From: Hyphomicrobiales bacterium
Lineage (GTDB): Bacteria; Pseudomonadota; Alphaproteobacteria; Rhizobiales; CAJQND01
Assembly: GCA_028285595.1 (NCBI GenBank)
Contig: JANQOW010000088.1
Span: 91,730-155,729, forward strand
Direction of reading: 5' to 3'
Length of the DNA stretch: 64,000 nt
Positions 24,971 to 40,425 of the stretch are shown one piece after another (position 1 is the first letter of the stretch; each line of letters begins with the position of its first letter). The translations under genes were made by a program, and so were the position numbers. A model generated the notes under the pieces. It worked only from the letters and a program-made list of their open reading frames with translations, did not search any database and was not told the origin of the DNA.

Positions 24971-25240
24971 CGTTCCCGGCCTTGTGGCTTGGTGGAACGG
25001 TTGGCGGGGAACGGGTAACCCATTGCGATCACAGGGATAACAGCGATCGTTCCCCCCGTTCCGGCCCATTGCCCCGTCGCCTATAAGTATGCAGGGTCCA
25101 GGGGCTAATCGGAATGATCTTTTGATTATACTTTATTACTTTTAAGGGGGAACGGTGAGGAACGGTAATAAGAACTGCAGTTTTGCTGGGGATCTTACGT
25201 TCCCCCCACCAGGAACTGTTGGGGGACCGGGGCAGGAACG
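24971..25240. other. Putative replication origin of the element (GGAACG iterons around an AT-rich core)
   Basis: Nine exact GGAACG or CGTTCC hexamers, many extended to GGGGGAACGGT, at 24971, 24994, 25008, 25048, 25057, 25149, 25159, 25198 and 25235, present in both orientations. They flank an AT-rich stretch (about 25111-25145). Chance would give well under one in 270 bp. Satellite origins often lie just downstream of the primase gene with iterons on both sides of an AT-rich segment. Origin function is inferred. Confidence 0.55.
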
Positions 25241-25773
25241 CTCCCGATCATTTTTGACCCTTTACCCCGCGCACCTTTCAGCCAATGCAGATTAGCGAAG
25301 ACGAACATCGTGCTGAGCCCAGCATCATGTTGCCAAATCATACTTGCTCCATATTCGCGCGCGCACGCTCGAGACACCTATTCTTACAAATATCTTGGTG
25401 TTTTCGATTCCTGCTTCAGTTCACCAAGCGATCATATCTGCCATCCATGCGCGCGCATGCGCGCGAGTGCAGGGTGCGTTCAGAAACTAACCCCCTCGTT
25501 TTTGCGTCGATTAGACGAAGATTCGGCGACCGGCCTACCTTGATCACGGCTACGATTCCGAATTCGCGCCCAGAGTGCCGATCCTGCAGTTTGTTGGGCC
25601 AATCCACTCAAAGTCCCAAGATCATGCTCTCTGACGCTCCTACACACAACTCGCCGCTTCTTTGGCTATTCCCACCCAAAGGCTGTTGAGCGGCAATCAT
25701 TCTATTAGCTGCTTGGATCGGCGCAGTTAACTTGGTCAGGAAGAACCGCCCGTTGGTCCAGAATTGGGGTGCT
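25241..25773. other. Gene-free stretch at the right side of the element
   Basis: No convincing gene. The open frames here (for example 25285-25689) lack ribosome sites, domain signals and normal codon use. The only structure noticed is an alternating GC palindrome (CATGCGCGCGCATGCGCGCG, 25446-25465) and a similar GCGCGCGCAC run near 25357. Confidence 0.4.
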
Positions 25774-25794
25774 TGCTCCCCCTGCGCTCCCCCA
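25774..25794 (+). repeat. Right copy of 21-bp GCTCCCCC arm-site-like repeat
   Basis: Same two GCTCCCCC units as at 20142-20162, with one base changed in the spacer and the same orientation. It marks the probable right end of the element. No gene lies between here and 25914. Confidence 0.5.
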
Positions 25795-25914
25795 TGCCAT
25801 CGATGTGTTCGCAAAGTTACATTAAAACAACTGCTTATTCTGAGAGAGCTCAACCTGAGAAGGTTTAGAACTTTCCGCCAGACGTGAACCGGAAACCACA
25901 TGACGAACTAACAG

Positions 25915-26253
25915 CTAATGACCAATCGAGGTTCTTTGTTTGATGGATTGTTCCGTTGGCTGTTTGATGCGAGGCTCGCGCGTTCGCCAGCGTGCCCGGA
26001 GGTCGAAATAATGGATCGCTCCGGCCATCGCCAAAAGAAGCGCGAGCCATGCTGCACTTGCTCCTCCGATGGCGGACCGAAGCGCCAACAAGAGGACCGC
26101 CCCAGAAGCGAGCGGAATTAGAAACTCAGCCGCGTGTGTGCGAGTGCCTGACCACTTAAGAATGGCCACCAAAGCGATCGCTTCCAGGAGAACTGCACCC
26201 AGCACCAAGTCGACAACGAGCCTGGATTCAAATGGAACCTGGATCCACTCCAT
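25915..26253 (-). CDS. Small four-helix membrane protein downstream of bchP
   Basis: 112 aa from the ATG at 26253, which lies 19 bp after the bchP stop and follows GGAG. It shows three to four hydrophobic helices (about 12-32, 41-60, 64-88) and a basic, polar C-terminal tail rich in Lys, Arg and Gln. Same strand as bchP-pucC-bchG, so it is probably the last gene of that operon. I do not recognise the family. Its place suggests a photosynthesis accessory role, but it could also be an unrelated gene at the element junction. Confidence 0.5.
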   Translation of the reverse strand: MEWIQVPFESRLVVDLVLGAVLLEAIALVAILKWSGTRTHAAEFLIPLASGAVLLLALRSAIGGASAAWLALLLAMAGAIHYFDLRARWRTREPRIKQPTEQSIKQRTSIGH

Positions 26254-26272
26254 TGACAGGTGAACTCCGTCG

Positions 26273-27484
26273 CTACCGCGGGACCTCTCGCACAAAGCCC
26301 AAAAGATGAGCCGTGTCCTTCAGCATGATCCGCATATGCGCCAAGGGATTGTTGCGCGATAGTTCTTTGTTCATGTAGGAATCCCAGGTGAGGCGCTGCA
26401 CATCCTTGTCTTCGCACATGCTTACGAAGCGTTCGCGCCGCCGGTCGTTGCAATACCAAAAATACTGCATGATCCCGAGGATCATGAAGACAATCCGGTG
26501 ATCGGACATGAAGCGTTTGCGGGCTGATTTCAATTGCGCAGGCTCGCCTGTTTTCAGGAACGCCGCTACGCTCTCTCCGGCCAGTTGACCGCCCAGCATA
26601 GCGTAGTAGATGCCCTCCCCAGATGCCGGTGCGACAACGCCGGCTGCATCGCCCGCCACCAGCACCGCACGACCATCGTCCCACCTCTTCAGTGGTTTTA
26701 GCGGGATAGGTGCGCCTTCATGGCGGATCATCGCGCAGGTGTGAGTTCCATTTGCATAACGTAGCGTCTCAACCGCACCGCGCAACGAGAACCCCTTCTG
26801 AGCGCTCCCTACTCCAATGCTGGAGCAAGAACCATGTGGGAAGACCCAAGCATAAAAGTCGGGCGACAACTGGCCCTGGTAGTAGACGTCGCATCGCTCG
26901 GGGTCGAAATTATCGTTGGCGACGTCAGGTGATTGAATGATCTCATGATAGGCGAAAACGCAGGGCATACGCTCTGCGCCCGGCAACACTTGTCGCGCGA
27001 CCTTGGAGCGTGCTCCGTCAGCGCCGATCACCGATCTCGCAGCTAAAGTGGCTGGCGTTTTCGAACCATCGGGATGCTGCTGCTTATAGTGGACCGTCAC
27101 GGTCCCGTCGGCTTCATAGGCGAGGTGCTGAAACTCCCCGCGCAGCAAAGCGGCTCCGTCGCGCTCCGCCCGTAGCCTCAGCCACTCATCAAAATGCTCC
27201 CTGTCGACCATGCCCACAAATCCACCCTCGATGGGCATGTCCACGGTCCGGTTTGAGGGAGATATCATGCGTGCAGACTTAATTCGGGCGACGATGAGGT
27301 GATCTGGGATATCAAAATCACGAATGGCCCGTGGCGGGATTGCACCTCCGCAGGGTTTGATGCGTCCTGCCTTGTCCAAAAGCGCAACCGAATAACCGCT
27401 CCTGGCCAAGCTCGACGCAGCCGTAGCGCCTGAAGGGCCACCACCCACAACAATTGCGTCATAGAAGCTGGTTTGTGCACTCAT
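26273..27484 (-). CDS. bchP: Geranylgeranyl diphosphate/bacteriochlorophyll reductase
   Basis: 403 aa flavoprotein. The N-terminal FAD-binding motif VVGGGPSGATAASSLARSG, the CGGAIPP loop typical of geranylgeranyl reductases, the VIGADGARSKVAR motif and the GDAAGVVAPASGEGI flavin-binding segment identify the family. BchP reduces the geranylgeranyl tail of bacteriochlorophyll to phytyl in three steps. It overlaps the upstream PucC-family gene by 4 bp and follows bchG, the usual bchG-orf-bchP order of purple bacteria. Confidence 0.95.
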   Translation of the reverse strand: MSAQTSFYDAIVVGGGPSGATAASSLARSGYSVALLDKAGRIKPCGGAIPPRAIRDFDIPDHLIVARIKSARMISPSNRTVDMPIEGGFVGMVDREHFDEWLRLRAERDGAALLRGEFQHLAYEADGTVTVHYKQQHPDGSKTPATLAARSVIGADGARSKVARQVLPGAERMPCVFAYHEIIQSPDVANDNFDPERCDVYYQGQLSPDFYAWVFPHGSCSSIGVGSAQKGFSLRGAVETLRYANGTHTCAMIRHEGAPIPLKPLKRWDDGRAVLVAGDAAGVVAPASGEGIYYAMLGGQLAGESVAAFLKTGEPAQLKSARKRFMSDHRIVFMILGIMQYFWYCNDRRRERFVSMCEDKDVQRLTWDSYMNKELSRNNPLAHMRIMLKDTAHLLGFVREVPR

Positions 27485-28824
27485 ACTGTCCCCTCCGCGG
27501 GTCTGAGAACGGCTTGGTTTTCTGATGCTCTGCTTGGTTTAGAGAGTTTGTCGGTGACTATGCTCGCTGCTAAGCGTGCTGAGAGAACGAACAAAACGGC
27601 TTCGATGGCAAAGACCAAGGTATAGGCTTCGTTTGGGCTTCCGGTGAAATAGCGCGTCACGTCAACAACTACGGTTCCCAGGAAGCCGCCAAGGCCGAAG
27701 GCTATGGCCTGCGCTGCGCCCCAAAGGCCCATGCGGATGCCTTCTTTGCGCGGCCCCGCGGCACCGGCCAACGCCATCATGCAGGCTATGGCGGCAACCG
27801 CGAAGGCTCCGTTCGCGAGACCTAGGAAAAAGACATTCGCCTTGAGTGGCCACGCCAACCCAACAAATCCGGCCAGGGCCAAACCAGCAAGCGCCACGGC
27901 AGAAAGTGCACATCCGCCGACAGCCCAAACCTTGAGGGGAATCGATCTCCCGAAGGAAAGACCGCTGCCGGCGAGTGCGACCACTAGCATGCCTGCAAAA
28001 ACACCACCGTGTTGAATGCCGGCAAGTGATGTTGACTGTCCCGGGGTCATGCCAAAAACGTGCCCGGCAAATGGCTCGAGGACCAGATCTTGCCCGCTAT
28101 AGGCCAGCATTGAGACAAACACGAAAAATGTGAATCGGCGAGCTTGTGTGTCTGACCAAACCGATTGGATTGCTGCACGGAAGTCCGGTTCTGATTGTGT
28201 TTTGGGAGACGGTGCCGGAGCGGCGTGCCGCTCAACATTCAAAACAGCCAAACATGTGACGGTAATAGCCAATACAGCGACAGAGCCGGTAATGGTAATC
28301 ATAAGCTGGATTGAGAAGGGATCGAGCAGTTTGCCCACAATTCCGGCGGTCATGGCCATTCCGGCGATCATCATCAACCAAACCAGCGTCGCTGCTGCAG
28401 GCCGGCGCTCCGGCGCGACCCGCTCTGCCAGCAATGCCAACAACGATGTTCCTGAAGCGCCCACCCCTACACCAATTCCTAGAAAGGCCAAGAGGGCCAA
28501 AGCAACACCGCCAGTAAGATGGCTGCCCATCAGCGCCGTGGCCCAGGAAGCAAGAACCGCGAACGCACCCAACACGGCCATCCCCCCGATGATCCAGCGC
28601 GTGCGCCGTCCTCCAATATCTGACCCGTACCCGAGACGCGGACGCAGAAACTGAATGGCATAATGTGCTGCGACCAATACTCCGGGTAGCATAGCTGGGA
28701 GCGCGAGTTCGACCACCATGACCCTGTTGAACGTGGAGGTGGTCAACACCACAATTGCTCCAAGGGCTGTTTGCACCAATCCAAGCCTTGCGATCGTGAG
28801 CCATCCAATGTGGTGCTGTTGCAT
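27481..28824 (-). CDS. PucC-family (BCD) transporter-like protein between bchG and bchP
   Basis: 447 aa with about 12 membrane helices. The N-terminal LVQTALGAIVVLTTSTFNRVMVVEL motif region and RPRLGYGSDIGGRRTRWI loop are characteristic of the PucC/LhaA/Orf428 branch of the major facilitator superfamily. The member at this place (Orf428 or Bch2 in Rhodobacter) is thought to help deliver or handle bacteriochlorophyll. It starts 6 bp after bchG and overlaps bchP. A second paralogue, lhaA, lies at 41.1 kb. Transport has not been proven for the family. Confidence 0.9.
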   Translation of the reverse strand: MQQHHIGWLTIARLGLVQTALGAIVVLTTSTFNRVMVVELALPAMLPGVLVAAHYAIQFLRPRLGYGSDIGGRRTRWIIGGMAVLGAFAVLASWATALMGSHLTGGVALALLAFLGIGVGVGASGTSLLALLAERVAPERRPAAATLVWLMMIAGMAMTAGIVGKLLDPFSIQLMITITGSVAVLAITVTCLAVLNVERHAAPAPSPKTQSEPDFRAAIQSVWSDTQARRFTFFVFVSMLAYSGQDLVLEPFAGHVFGMTPGQSTSLAGIQHGGVFAGMLVVALAGSGLSFGRSIPLKVWAVGGCALSAVALAGLALAGFVGLAWPLKANVFFLGLANGAFAVAAIACMMALAGAAGPRKEGIRMGLWGAAQAIAFGLGGFLGTVVVDVTRYFTGSPNEAYTLVFAIEAVLFVLSARLAASIVTDKLSKPSRASENQAVLRPAEGTV

Positions 28825-28830
28825 GGTTCC

Positions 28831-29730
28831 TTATCCTCCGCGCACGGCAAGTGCGGCTGTCAGCATTCCGAGGACGTAAACTGTCGTGCCCGTTGCGTTG
28901 TACCAGGCGGCCCTCTCCGTTGGTTGTTGAAGTAGGCGAGCCATCAGCAGAGCCTGAATGAGCAATCCCGCAGCGATGATGGCGGCGTGATTTAGGTGAC
29001 CCCAGCTGGCCACAAGCCAAATCACAAGTACCTGGGGCACCGCCATGACCACACAGGCCAGCCTAGCCGCGCCGTCAATCCCATAGCGGGCTGGCAGTGA
29101 CTTCAATCCGAGCTGGCGGTCGCCCTCTACAGACTTAAAATCGTTGAGTGTCATGATGCCATGCGCACCCACGCTGTAGAGCACGGCTAACCAGATGATT
29201 TCGGCGCTAGGGAATGCCCCCACCAAGGCCGCTGCACCCGTGAACCAAGGAAGGCCTTCATAACAAAGACCAACAGCAGCGTTGCCAAGCCATCCGTCCC
29301 GCTTGAGCCGGAAGGGCGGCGCGCTATAAGCCCACGCAAAAGCCAACCCCGCCAGGGCTGCGTAGAACACCCACAGTCCCAAGCCATACGCAACGATCAG
29401 GGAAACCAGGGTCCACCCAATTGCAATGCGCAGACCCCAGTTCCCTGGCACCCGGCCAGAGGGGATAGGACGACCGGGCTCATTGATTGCATCCACGTGG
29501 CGATCGAACCAGTCATTCACCGCCTGGCTTGTGCCGCAAATGAGTGGGCCGGCCAGCAGGATGGCGCCTAAGATGGTGGGCCAGTTCTCGATGATCGGGG
29601 CGCCGGACGAGACGACGCCACAGCCCAGGGCCCACATAGGCGCAAACCAAGTGATCGGCTTCAAGAGCTCAACGGAGGAGGCCAAAGATGGCGTATCTTT
29701 TGTGACCGTAAGCTGCGCGGACTTGGACAT
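28831..29730 (-). CDS. bchG: Bacteriochlorophyll synthase (chlorophyllide esterifying)
   Basis: 299 aa UbiA-family prenyltransferase with about nine helices. The prenyl-diphosphate motif NDWFDRHVDAINEPGRPIPSG and a second Asp-rich loop (NDFKSVEGDRQLG) are present. BchG attaches geranylgeranyl diphosphate to bacteriochlorophyllide a. Start: ATG at 29730 (MSKSAQ), only a few bases from the -10 element, rather than the GTG at 29739. No ribosome site is visible, which suggests a leaderless transcript. A perfect PpsR palindrome overlaps the promoter. Confidence 0.94.
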   Translation of the reverse strand: MSKSAQLTVTKDTPSLASSVELLKPITWFAPMWALGCGVVSSGAPIIENWPTILGAILLAGPLICGTSQAVNDWFDRHVDAINEPGRPIPSGRVPGNWGLRIAIGWTLVSLIVAYGLGLWVFYAALAGLAFAWAYSAPPFRLKRDGWLGNAAVGLCYEGLPWFTGAAALVGAFPSAEIIWLAVLYSVGAHGIMTLNDFKSVEGDRQLGLKSLPARYGIDGAARLACVVMAVPQVLVIWLVASWGHLNHAAIIAAGLLIQALLMARLLQQPTERAAWYNATGTTVYVLGMLTAALAVRGG

Positions 29731-29735
29731 ACCGC

Positions 29736-29776
29736 ACAATACAATTGACAGATAAAAGTGTCAATTTTAATTGACA
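29736..29776 (-). promoter_or_regulatory. bchG: bchG promoter with PpsR box
   Basis: On the minus strand TTGACA (29764-29759) and TATTGT (29741-29736) are separated by 17 bp, a near-consensus sigma70 promoter. The palindrome TGTCAATTTTAATTGACA (29759-29776) is a perfect TGT-N12-ACA PpsR/CrtJ site covering the -35 box, with a further TTGACA half-site at 29745. Binding would repress bchG and its downstream genes under oxygen. Confidence 0.85.
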
Positions 29777-29815
29777 CATAGAACTGTTAGTTGGATCAGC
29801 CTGCAGGTCAAAAGC

Positions 29816-31249
29816 CTATGCGATGCCGTATCGATTGAGCTTCTGGTAAAAGCTCTGCCGCGAAACGCCCAGCATTTCAGCCGCCGACGCACGATTGTTT
29901 TGGGTAAGGTCTAGTGCGGCCTCAATGCAGAGCTTTTCGATCATATCGGTGGACTGTCGTACGAGTTCCTTGAGCGACACGCGTCCTATGAGTTGCTTGA
30001 GGCGGTTTGCAGATTGGATGTCGGGGAGGAGCTCCTCCACATGTGCCCGTAAAGTGCCCCCGAACCGTCGGATCAAGAAACCGTAACAGGGCAAGTCACC
30101 GTTCGACACAGCCACGGCGGTCACCTCAATTTCTTCGATCGATCCGTACTCGTCGCGCAACATCGTTTCAAAGTTCCGAAGTGCGCCATGCTCATGCAAG
30201 TTCTTGAACATGACATCTGCATCAATCTGGCTGCGCCCCAGCCAGCGCTCAAGTTTTGCACCAACCCCATCACCGGGGTTTACAAGGCCGACAATATCCG
30301 CAAACGCGTTGTTGGCAATGAGGATTTGACCGCTTTTGTCGGTGACTACAAAACCATCCGGCAGGGCTTCAACTGCCCGCGTGATGCGGTCATCAGATAC
30401 TGCTCCATGCGCGGGCTGCTCCGGCCGGAGACGGACCAGAAATTGAGCTGTGCCGCTTATGTTGACCATAGAAACTGTCACTCTTACTTGTCGCCCAGTA
30501 GACAGCTCCATCATGGTTTCAGAGGGTTTCGAGCCCGTCCTCACGGCCCCAAGCAGGTCGGTGAGTGAGCTCCAGTGCACACTGTTGAACAAGCTTGCTA
30601 ACTTCTGTCCGTTCAACCGGTCTAATGCTTTTCCAAGCAGTTCCAGCGCCGCTGCGTTCGCATCCACAACCGAGTCTCGCCCCGCGTCTGCCACAATGAT
30701 GGCCTCTGATGCCAATTGGAACACTAACCTAAAGCGGGCTTCAGCCTGACGCATCTTTGCGTAGTCTTGCTCCATCTTGATTTGCGCATCCACCAACTGC
30801 TGCTGCTGTCTGGAAAGCGGGCGCAAGTCTGTCCCTAGGGCAATCACCATGCCTTTTGCCTTCAACGGCGCTGCCCGGTAGCGCACCGGCAAATCCAGTG
30901 GATCAGGACGGGTGTGGTTGATCTCGCGACTTTGTGCCAGCTGGCCAGATCTCGCCTCTTCCAGCAAAGTCTTGATCTTTGCCTGGCTTTCGGCCGTTAC
31001 GGTCTCGGTCCAGGTTCGTCCAACCCAGCTAGGCACGGGCTCTTTGGAAAGCGCCGGGTCGTCGTAGGCCACATCAACAATGACGTCATCATGATCGACC
31101 ACAATGGCGAGGTCTGCAGCAGCAAGGGTCAAGTTGGCGGTAAGTTCGGCGTCCATTCCCTCGAACGCATGGAGCGCGGTGTCGAATGTCTTGAACGGCC
31201 GCCGCATGCCTTCCGTGTCTGAAGCCGAAGCGCCTGTGTTCATCGCCAT
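29816..31249 (-). CDS. ppsR: Photosynthesis repressor PpsR (CrtJ family)
   Basis: 477 aa. An N-terminal PAS-like region, the long Q-linker helix, two PAS domains (about 160-270 and 285-400) and a C-terminal Fis-type helix-turn-helix ending RASAAEMLGVSRQSFYQKLNRYGI. The redox-active cysteine of the DNA-binding region in Rhodobacter homologues has a counterpart here (MIEKLCIEAALDL). PpsR binds TGT-N12-ACA palindromes and represses bch, crt and puc genes under oxygen or light. Such sites are present at several promoters of this window. It is next to its antagonist ppaA, as is usual. Confidence 0.93.
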   Translation of the reverse strand: MAMNTGASASDTEGMRRPFKTFDTALHAFEGMDAELTANLTLAAADLAIVVDHDDVIVDVAYDDPALSKEPVPSWVGRTWTETVTAESQAKIKTLLEEARSGQLAQSREINHTRPDPLDLPVRYRAAPLKAKGMVIALGTDLRPLSRQQQQLVDAQIKMEQDYAKMRQAEARFRLVFQLASEAIIVADAGRDSVVDANAAALELLGKALDRLNGQKLASLFNSVHWSSLTDLLGAVRTGSKPSETMMELSTGRQVRVTVSMVNISGTAQFLVRLRPEQPAHGAVSDDRITRAVEALPDGFVVTDKSGQILIANNAFADIVGLVNPGDGVGAKLERWLGRSQIDADVMFKNLHEHGALRNFETMLRDEYGSIEEIEVTAVAVSNGDLPCYGFLIRRFGGTLRAHVEELLPDIQSANRLKQLIGRVSLKELVRQSTDMIEKLCIEAALDLTQNNRASAAEMLGVSRQSFYQKLNRYGIA

Positions 31250-31275
31250 GTCTCACCAAAGGGAGCGGTGTGAGT

Positions 31276-32181
31276 TTACGCTCCGCGCTGCATGTTTTTC
31301 CAATCCAGCTGATCGAGCAACTTAACCGATCTCCAGGCGTCGTTTGCCGTGTGATCGGCTCCGACCTGTTCGACCAGTTTGCTGTCTTGCTGGAATACGT
31401 ACCCTCCCACCATAACGATTATATCTTTGTTCTGACTGTGTTTTTTTATTTTGTTGATTTCGTCCGCCAGCGGTTCGACCAACCCGCTGCAGCTGCAACT
31501 CAGGGCGATTACATCCATATGCTGATGTGCCACCACATCAATAACCGTGGTGTCCTCGCAACCGATAAGAGAAGTGGTGTTCCATCCCCGGTTCCGGAAG
31601 AATTCTTCGATCATGGAGATCCCGAACAGGTGCTGCTCGCCTGGCGCACCGCCCAGGACAACGTTCAGGGGGTCGCCGCCGTCTTGGGTCGGACTCAACG
31701 CAGAAGCACACTCGCGCATTATGAACTGCAGCTGCGAGGCGCCCAAGGTTACATCGTAGAAACTGCATTTGTCGGCCAGCCACAAGTCGCCGAGCTCCTT
31801 TGCAGCAGGCGCGAGGAGCTTCAGATAAACTTCTTCCACATTGCATCCGGCTGAGAGATGACGCCAAACCACGTCCGAGGGATTTACGGTCTCGTTCCCC
31901 AACAGACAATCCACGAGATACAAGACATCGGTCCGGGACAAAGGTGCGGACACCTCTGCCTCTGGCTCGGCCTCAATCTTGAGGCCATCTGCGTCATAGA
32001 GTTGTGCAAGATTTGGGATCAGTTCACCTTCAACAACTTCTGCCAACATCTCATAGAACCGGTCTTTGCTGCGTTCTGGATAGGCAAAAGCGCCTGCGTC
32101 GGTCGACGCGGACACGCCGCCTGTCTCTTCAGGTCCACCACTTTTCGCAAGAGGCCCTAGTCCATCAGCCTGGCTAGGCAT
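31276..32181 (-). CDS. ppaA: PpaA/AerR cobalamin-binding regulator of PpsR
   Basis: 301 aa. The N-terminal 110 residues are variable; about 110-290 form a SCHIC/B12-binding-like domain with LGDLWLADKCSFYDVTLGASQLQF, the GEQHLFG segment and a C-terminal VGGYVFQQD strand. AerR/PpaA binds a cobalamin in a light-dependent way and relieves PpsR repression, linking vitamin B12 and light to pigment synthesis. It lies directly upstream of ppsR on the same strand (26-bp gap). Ligand binding is assumed from the family; the His in GEQH is a candidate contact. Confidence 0.9.
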   Translation of the reverse strand: MPSQADGLGPLAKSGGPEETGGVSASTDAGAFAYPERSKDRFYEMLAEVVEGELIPNLAQLYDADGLKIEAEPEAEVSAPLSRTDVLYLVDCLLGNETVNPSDVVWRHLSAGCNVEEVYLKLLAPAAKELGDLWLADKCSFYDVTLGASQLQFIMRECASALSPTQDGGDPLNVVLGGAPGEQHLFGISMIEEFFRNRGWNTTSLIGCEDTTVIDVVAHQHMDVIALSCSCSGLVEPLADEINKIKKHSQNKDIIVMVGGYVFQQDSKLVEQVGADHTANDAWRSVKLLDQLDWKNMQRGA

Positions 32182-32378
32182 CCATCAACCTCCCCTTGGG
32201 CGAGGACGGCGGCCGCTTCGACGGTTCTTATAGTCTTCGCCGTTTTTTGCCGGCCTTCTTTATGTCTTGCCACCGTGTTTGTGGCGTGTGCCGGCTTTTG
32301 ATCCAATCCGAATAGCATTACAGCCTACGTCTCCGGAAACCAAAACTCCAGCAAAATATGGATCAAAAAATATGCAAT

Positions 32379-32412
32379 TGTCAATTTTTATGTACGTCAA
32401 GTTTAGTTGACA
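32379..32412. promoter_or_regulatory. Two near-perfect PpsR boxes between ppaA and bchF
   Basis: TGTCAATTTTTATGTACG (32379-32396) and CGTCAAGTTTAGTTGACA (32395-32412) each match TGT-N12-ACA with one half-site base changed, and they abut. The second supplies TTGACA (32407-32412) as a possible -35, with TTAGAC 17 bp on as a weak -10 for bchF. The divergent ppaA transcript may be controlled from the same sites. The rest of the gap (32182-32501) contains no gene. Confidence 0.75.
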
Positions 32413-32501
32413 CTTTATCCTGATCAAGGTTAGACTTGAGCCTTCAGGGCCGCCTGCATAAGACGCCCGGCGGCTGGTTCAAGACCTTGAGACGCCAACG
32501 A

Positions 32502-34306
<1,805 letters not shown>

Positions 34307-34310
34307 GGTG

Positions 34311-35820
34311 ATGCAACTTGCCATGTGGACATATGAAGGCCCGCCCCACGTTGGGGCCATGCGCATCGCCACGGCAATGGATGGGTTGCACTATGTGCTC
34401 CATGCGCCGCAGGGCGATACCTATGCAGACCTCCTGTTCACTATGATCGAGCGGCAAGGAAAGCGCCCCCCCGTCACCTACACCACATTCCAGGCCCGCG
34501 ATCTCGGCAGCGACACAGCTCATTTGTTCCAGAAGGCAGCCAAGGACGCCTACAAGCGGTTCAAACCGCAAGCGGTCCTGGTTGGCGCGTCCTGTACGGC
34601 AGAGCTTCTCCAAGACGATCCAGGCGGTCTTGCTGCCTCATCAGACTTGCCGGTCCCCGTCGTTCCTGTGGAATTGCCTGCATATCAGAAACGAGAAAAC
34701 TGGGGGGCGTCCGAGACACTTCTCAAGTTGGCTCGCACGTTTGCAGGTCCCAATTCTGATGGAACTTCCGATGGAAAGAGCTGCAATCTCTTGGGCCCGA
34801 CCGCGCTTGGGTTCCGCCATCGGGACGACGTGGTTGAGCTGACAAACCTTCTGGCGGCATTGGATATCGAGATTAATGTCACGGCGCCATTAAACGCAAC
34901 GCCTGCGGACTTGGCCCGGCTGCCGCAGGCTGACTTCAACGTGGTCATGTATCCTGAAGTGGCATCCGCAACCGCTCAGTGGATGCAACGGCAATTTGGC
35001 ATGCCGTTTACAACCGTTGTGCCCATTGGGGTTGGCGCGACCCGGGAGTTCATCGGCGAAGTGGCCCGTTTGGCGGATGTGGATGCTGATCATCTGCTCT
35101 CCAGCGATCTTTCGCAGCTCCCGTGGTACTCGCGCTCAGTGGACTCAAACTATCTCACGGGCAAACGTGTGTTTGTCTTTGCCGATGCCACCCACGCCAT
35201 CGCGGCTGCGCGCATCTGCACCGAGGAGCTTGGCTTCAAGTTAGTCGGCTTGGGCAGTTACTCGCGCGAATTCTCCAGAGAAGTCCGCGAGGAGGCTGAG
35301 CGACACGGTTTGGAAGCGCTCATCACCGATGATCATATGGAGGTGGAGGAAGCCATTGAGGCCCTGAGGCCTGAGCTGGTGCTGGGCACCCAAATGGAGC
35401 GCCACATCGCCAAGCGCTTCGGCATTGGGTGCGCCGTAATCTCTTCTCCAGTTCACGTGCAGGATTTCCCCGCCCGCTACTCACCGCAGATGGGGTTTGA
35501 AGGTGCCAACGTGATTTTCGACACGTGGGTCCACCCGCTCACCATGGGCCTGGAAGAACACCTGTTGACGATGTTCCGCGAAGATTTCGAGTTCGGTTCA
35601 GATCAAGTGCCCTCTCATTTGGCCAGTGAAGGCGAAACGCGGGGCGAGGAACCGCCGGCCAGCGTCAGCGCCAACGATGTCATCGCGCTGTCCTGGCAAA
35701 GTGACGCTGAGCAAGAATTGAAAAAAGTGCCGTTCTTTGTCCGCGGAAAGGCACGGCGGAACACCGAAAAATTTGCAACCGAACAAGGATTGTCAACCAT
35801 CACACTCGAGACGCTCTACG

Positions 35821-35846
<26 letters not shown>
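34311..35846 (+). CDS. bchB: Light-independent protochlorophyllide reductase subunit B
   Basis: 511 aa from the ATG at 34311 ([19 protein letters not shown], the standard BchB start). The Asp ligand region in [10 protein letters not shown], Cys-containing [15 protein letters not shown] and the C-terminal small domain (about 455-511, with [13 protein letters not shown]) are present. BchB forms the catalytic (BchNB)2 core. The 3' end overlaps bchH by 26 bp. Confidence 0.95.
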
Positions 35847-40424
<4,578 letters not shown>

Positions 40425-40425
40425 T

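Larger units (their letters stand above)
19974..25800. mobile_element. Integrated satellite-like genomic element
   Basis: The element is bounded on the left by the tRNA-Gly remnant and carries, all rightward, a tyrosine integrase, an unknown protein, an AlpA-like regulator and a VapE-type primase-helicase, followed by an iteron-rich origin-like region. No capsid, terminase, tail or conjugation genes occur. This set resembles phage satellites (PICI-like), which replicate with their own primase and ori and borrow helper-phage particles. The right end is set near 25.8 kb from the second copy of a 21-bp arm-site-like repeat (25774-25794) and the start of photosynthesis genes; no matching tRNA half is seen there, so this border is uncertain. 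Confidence 0.65.

Noticed and set aside
25285..25689. 134-codon open frame in the gene-free region
   Set aside because: No ribosome site, no recognisable domain and irregular composition.
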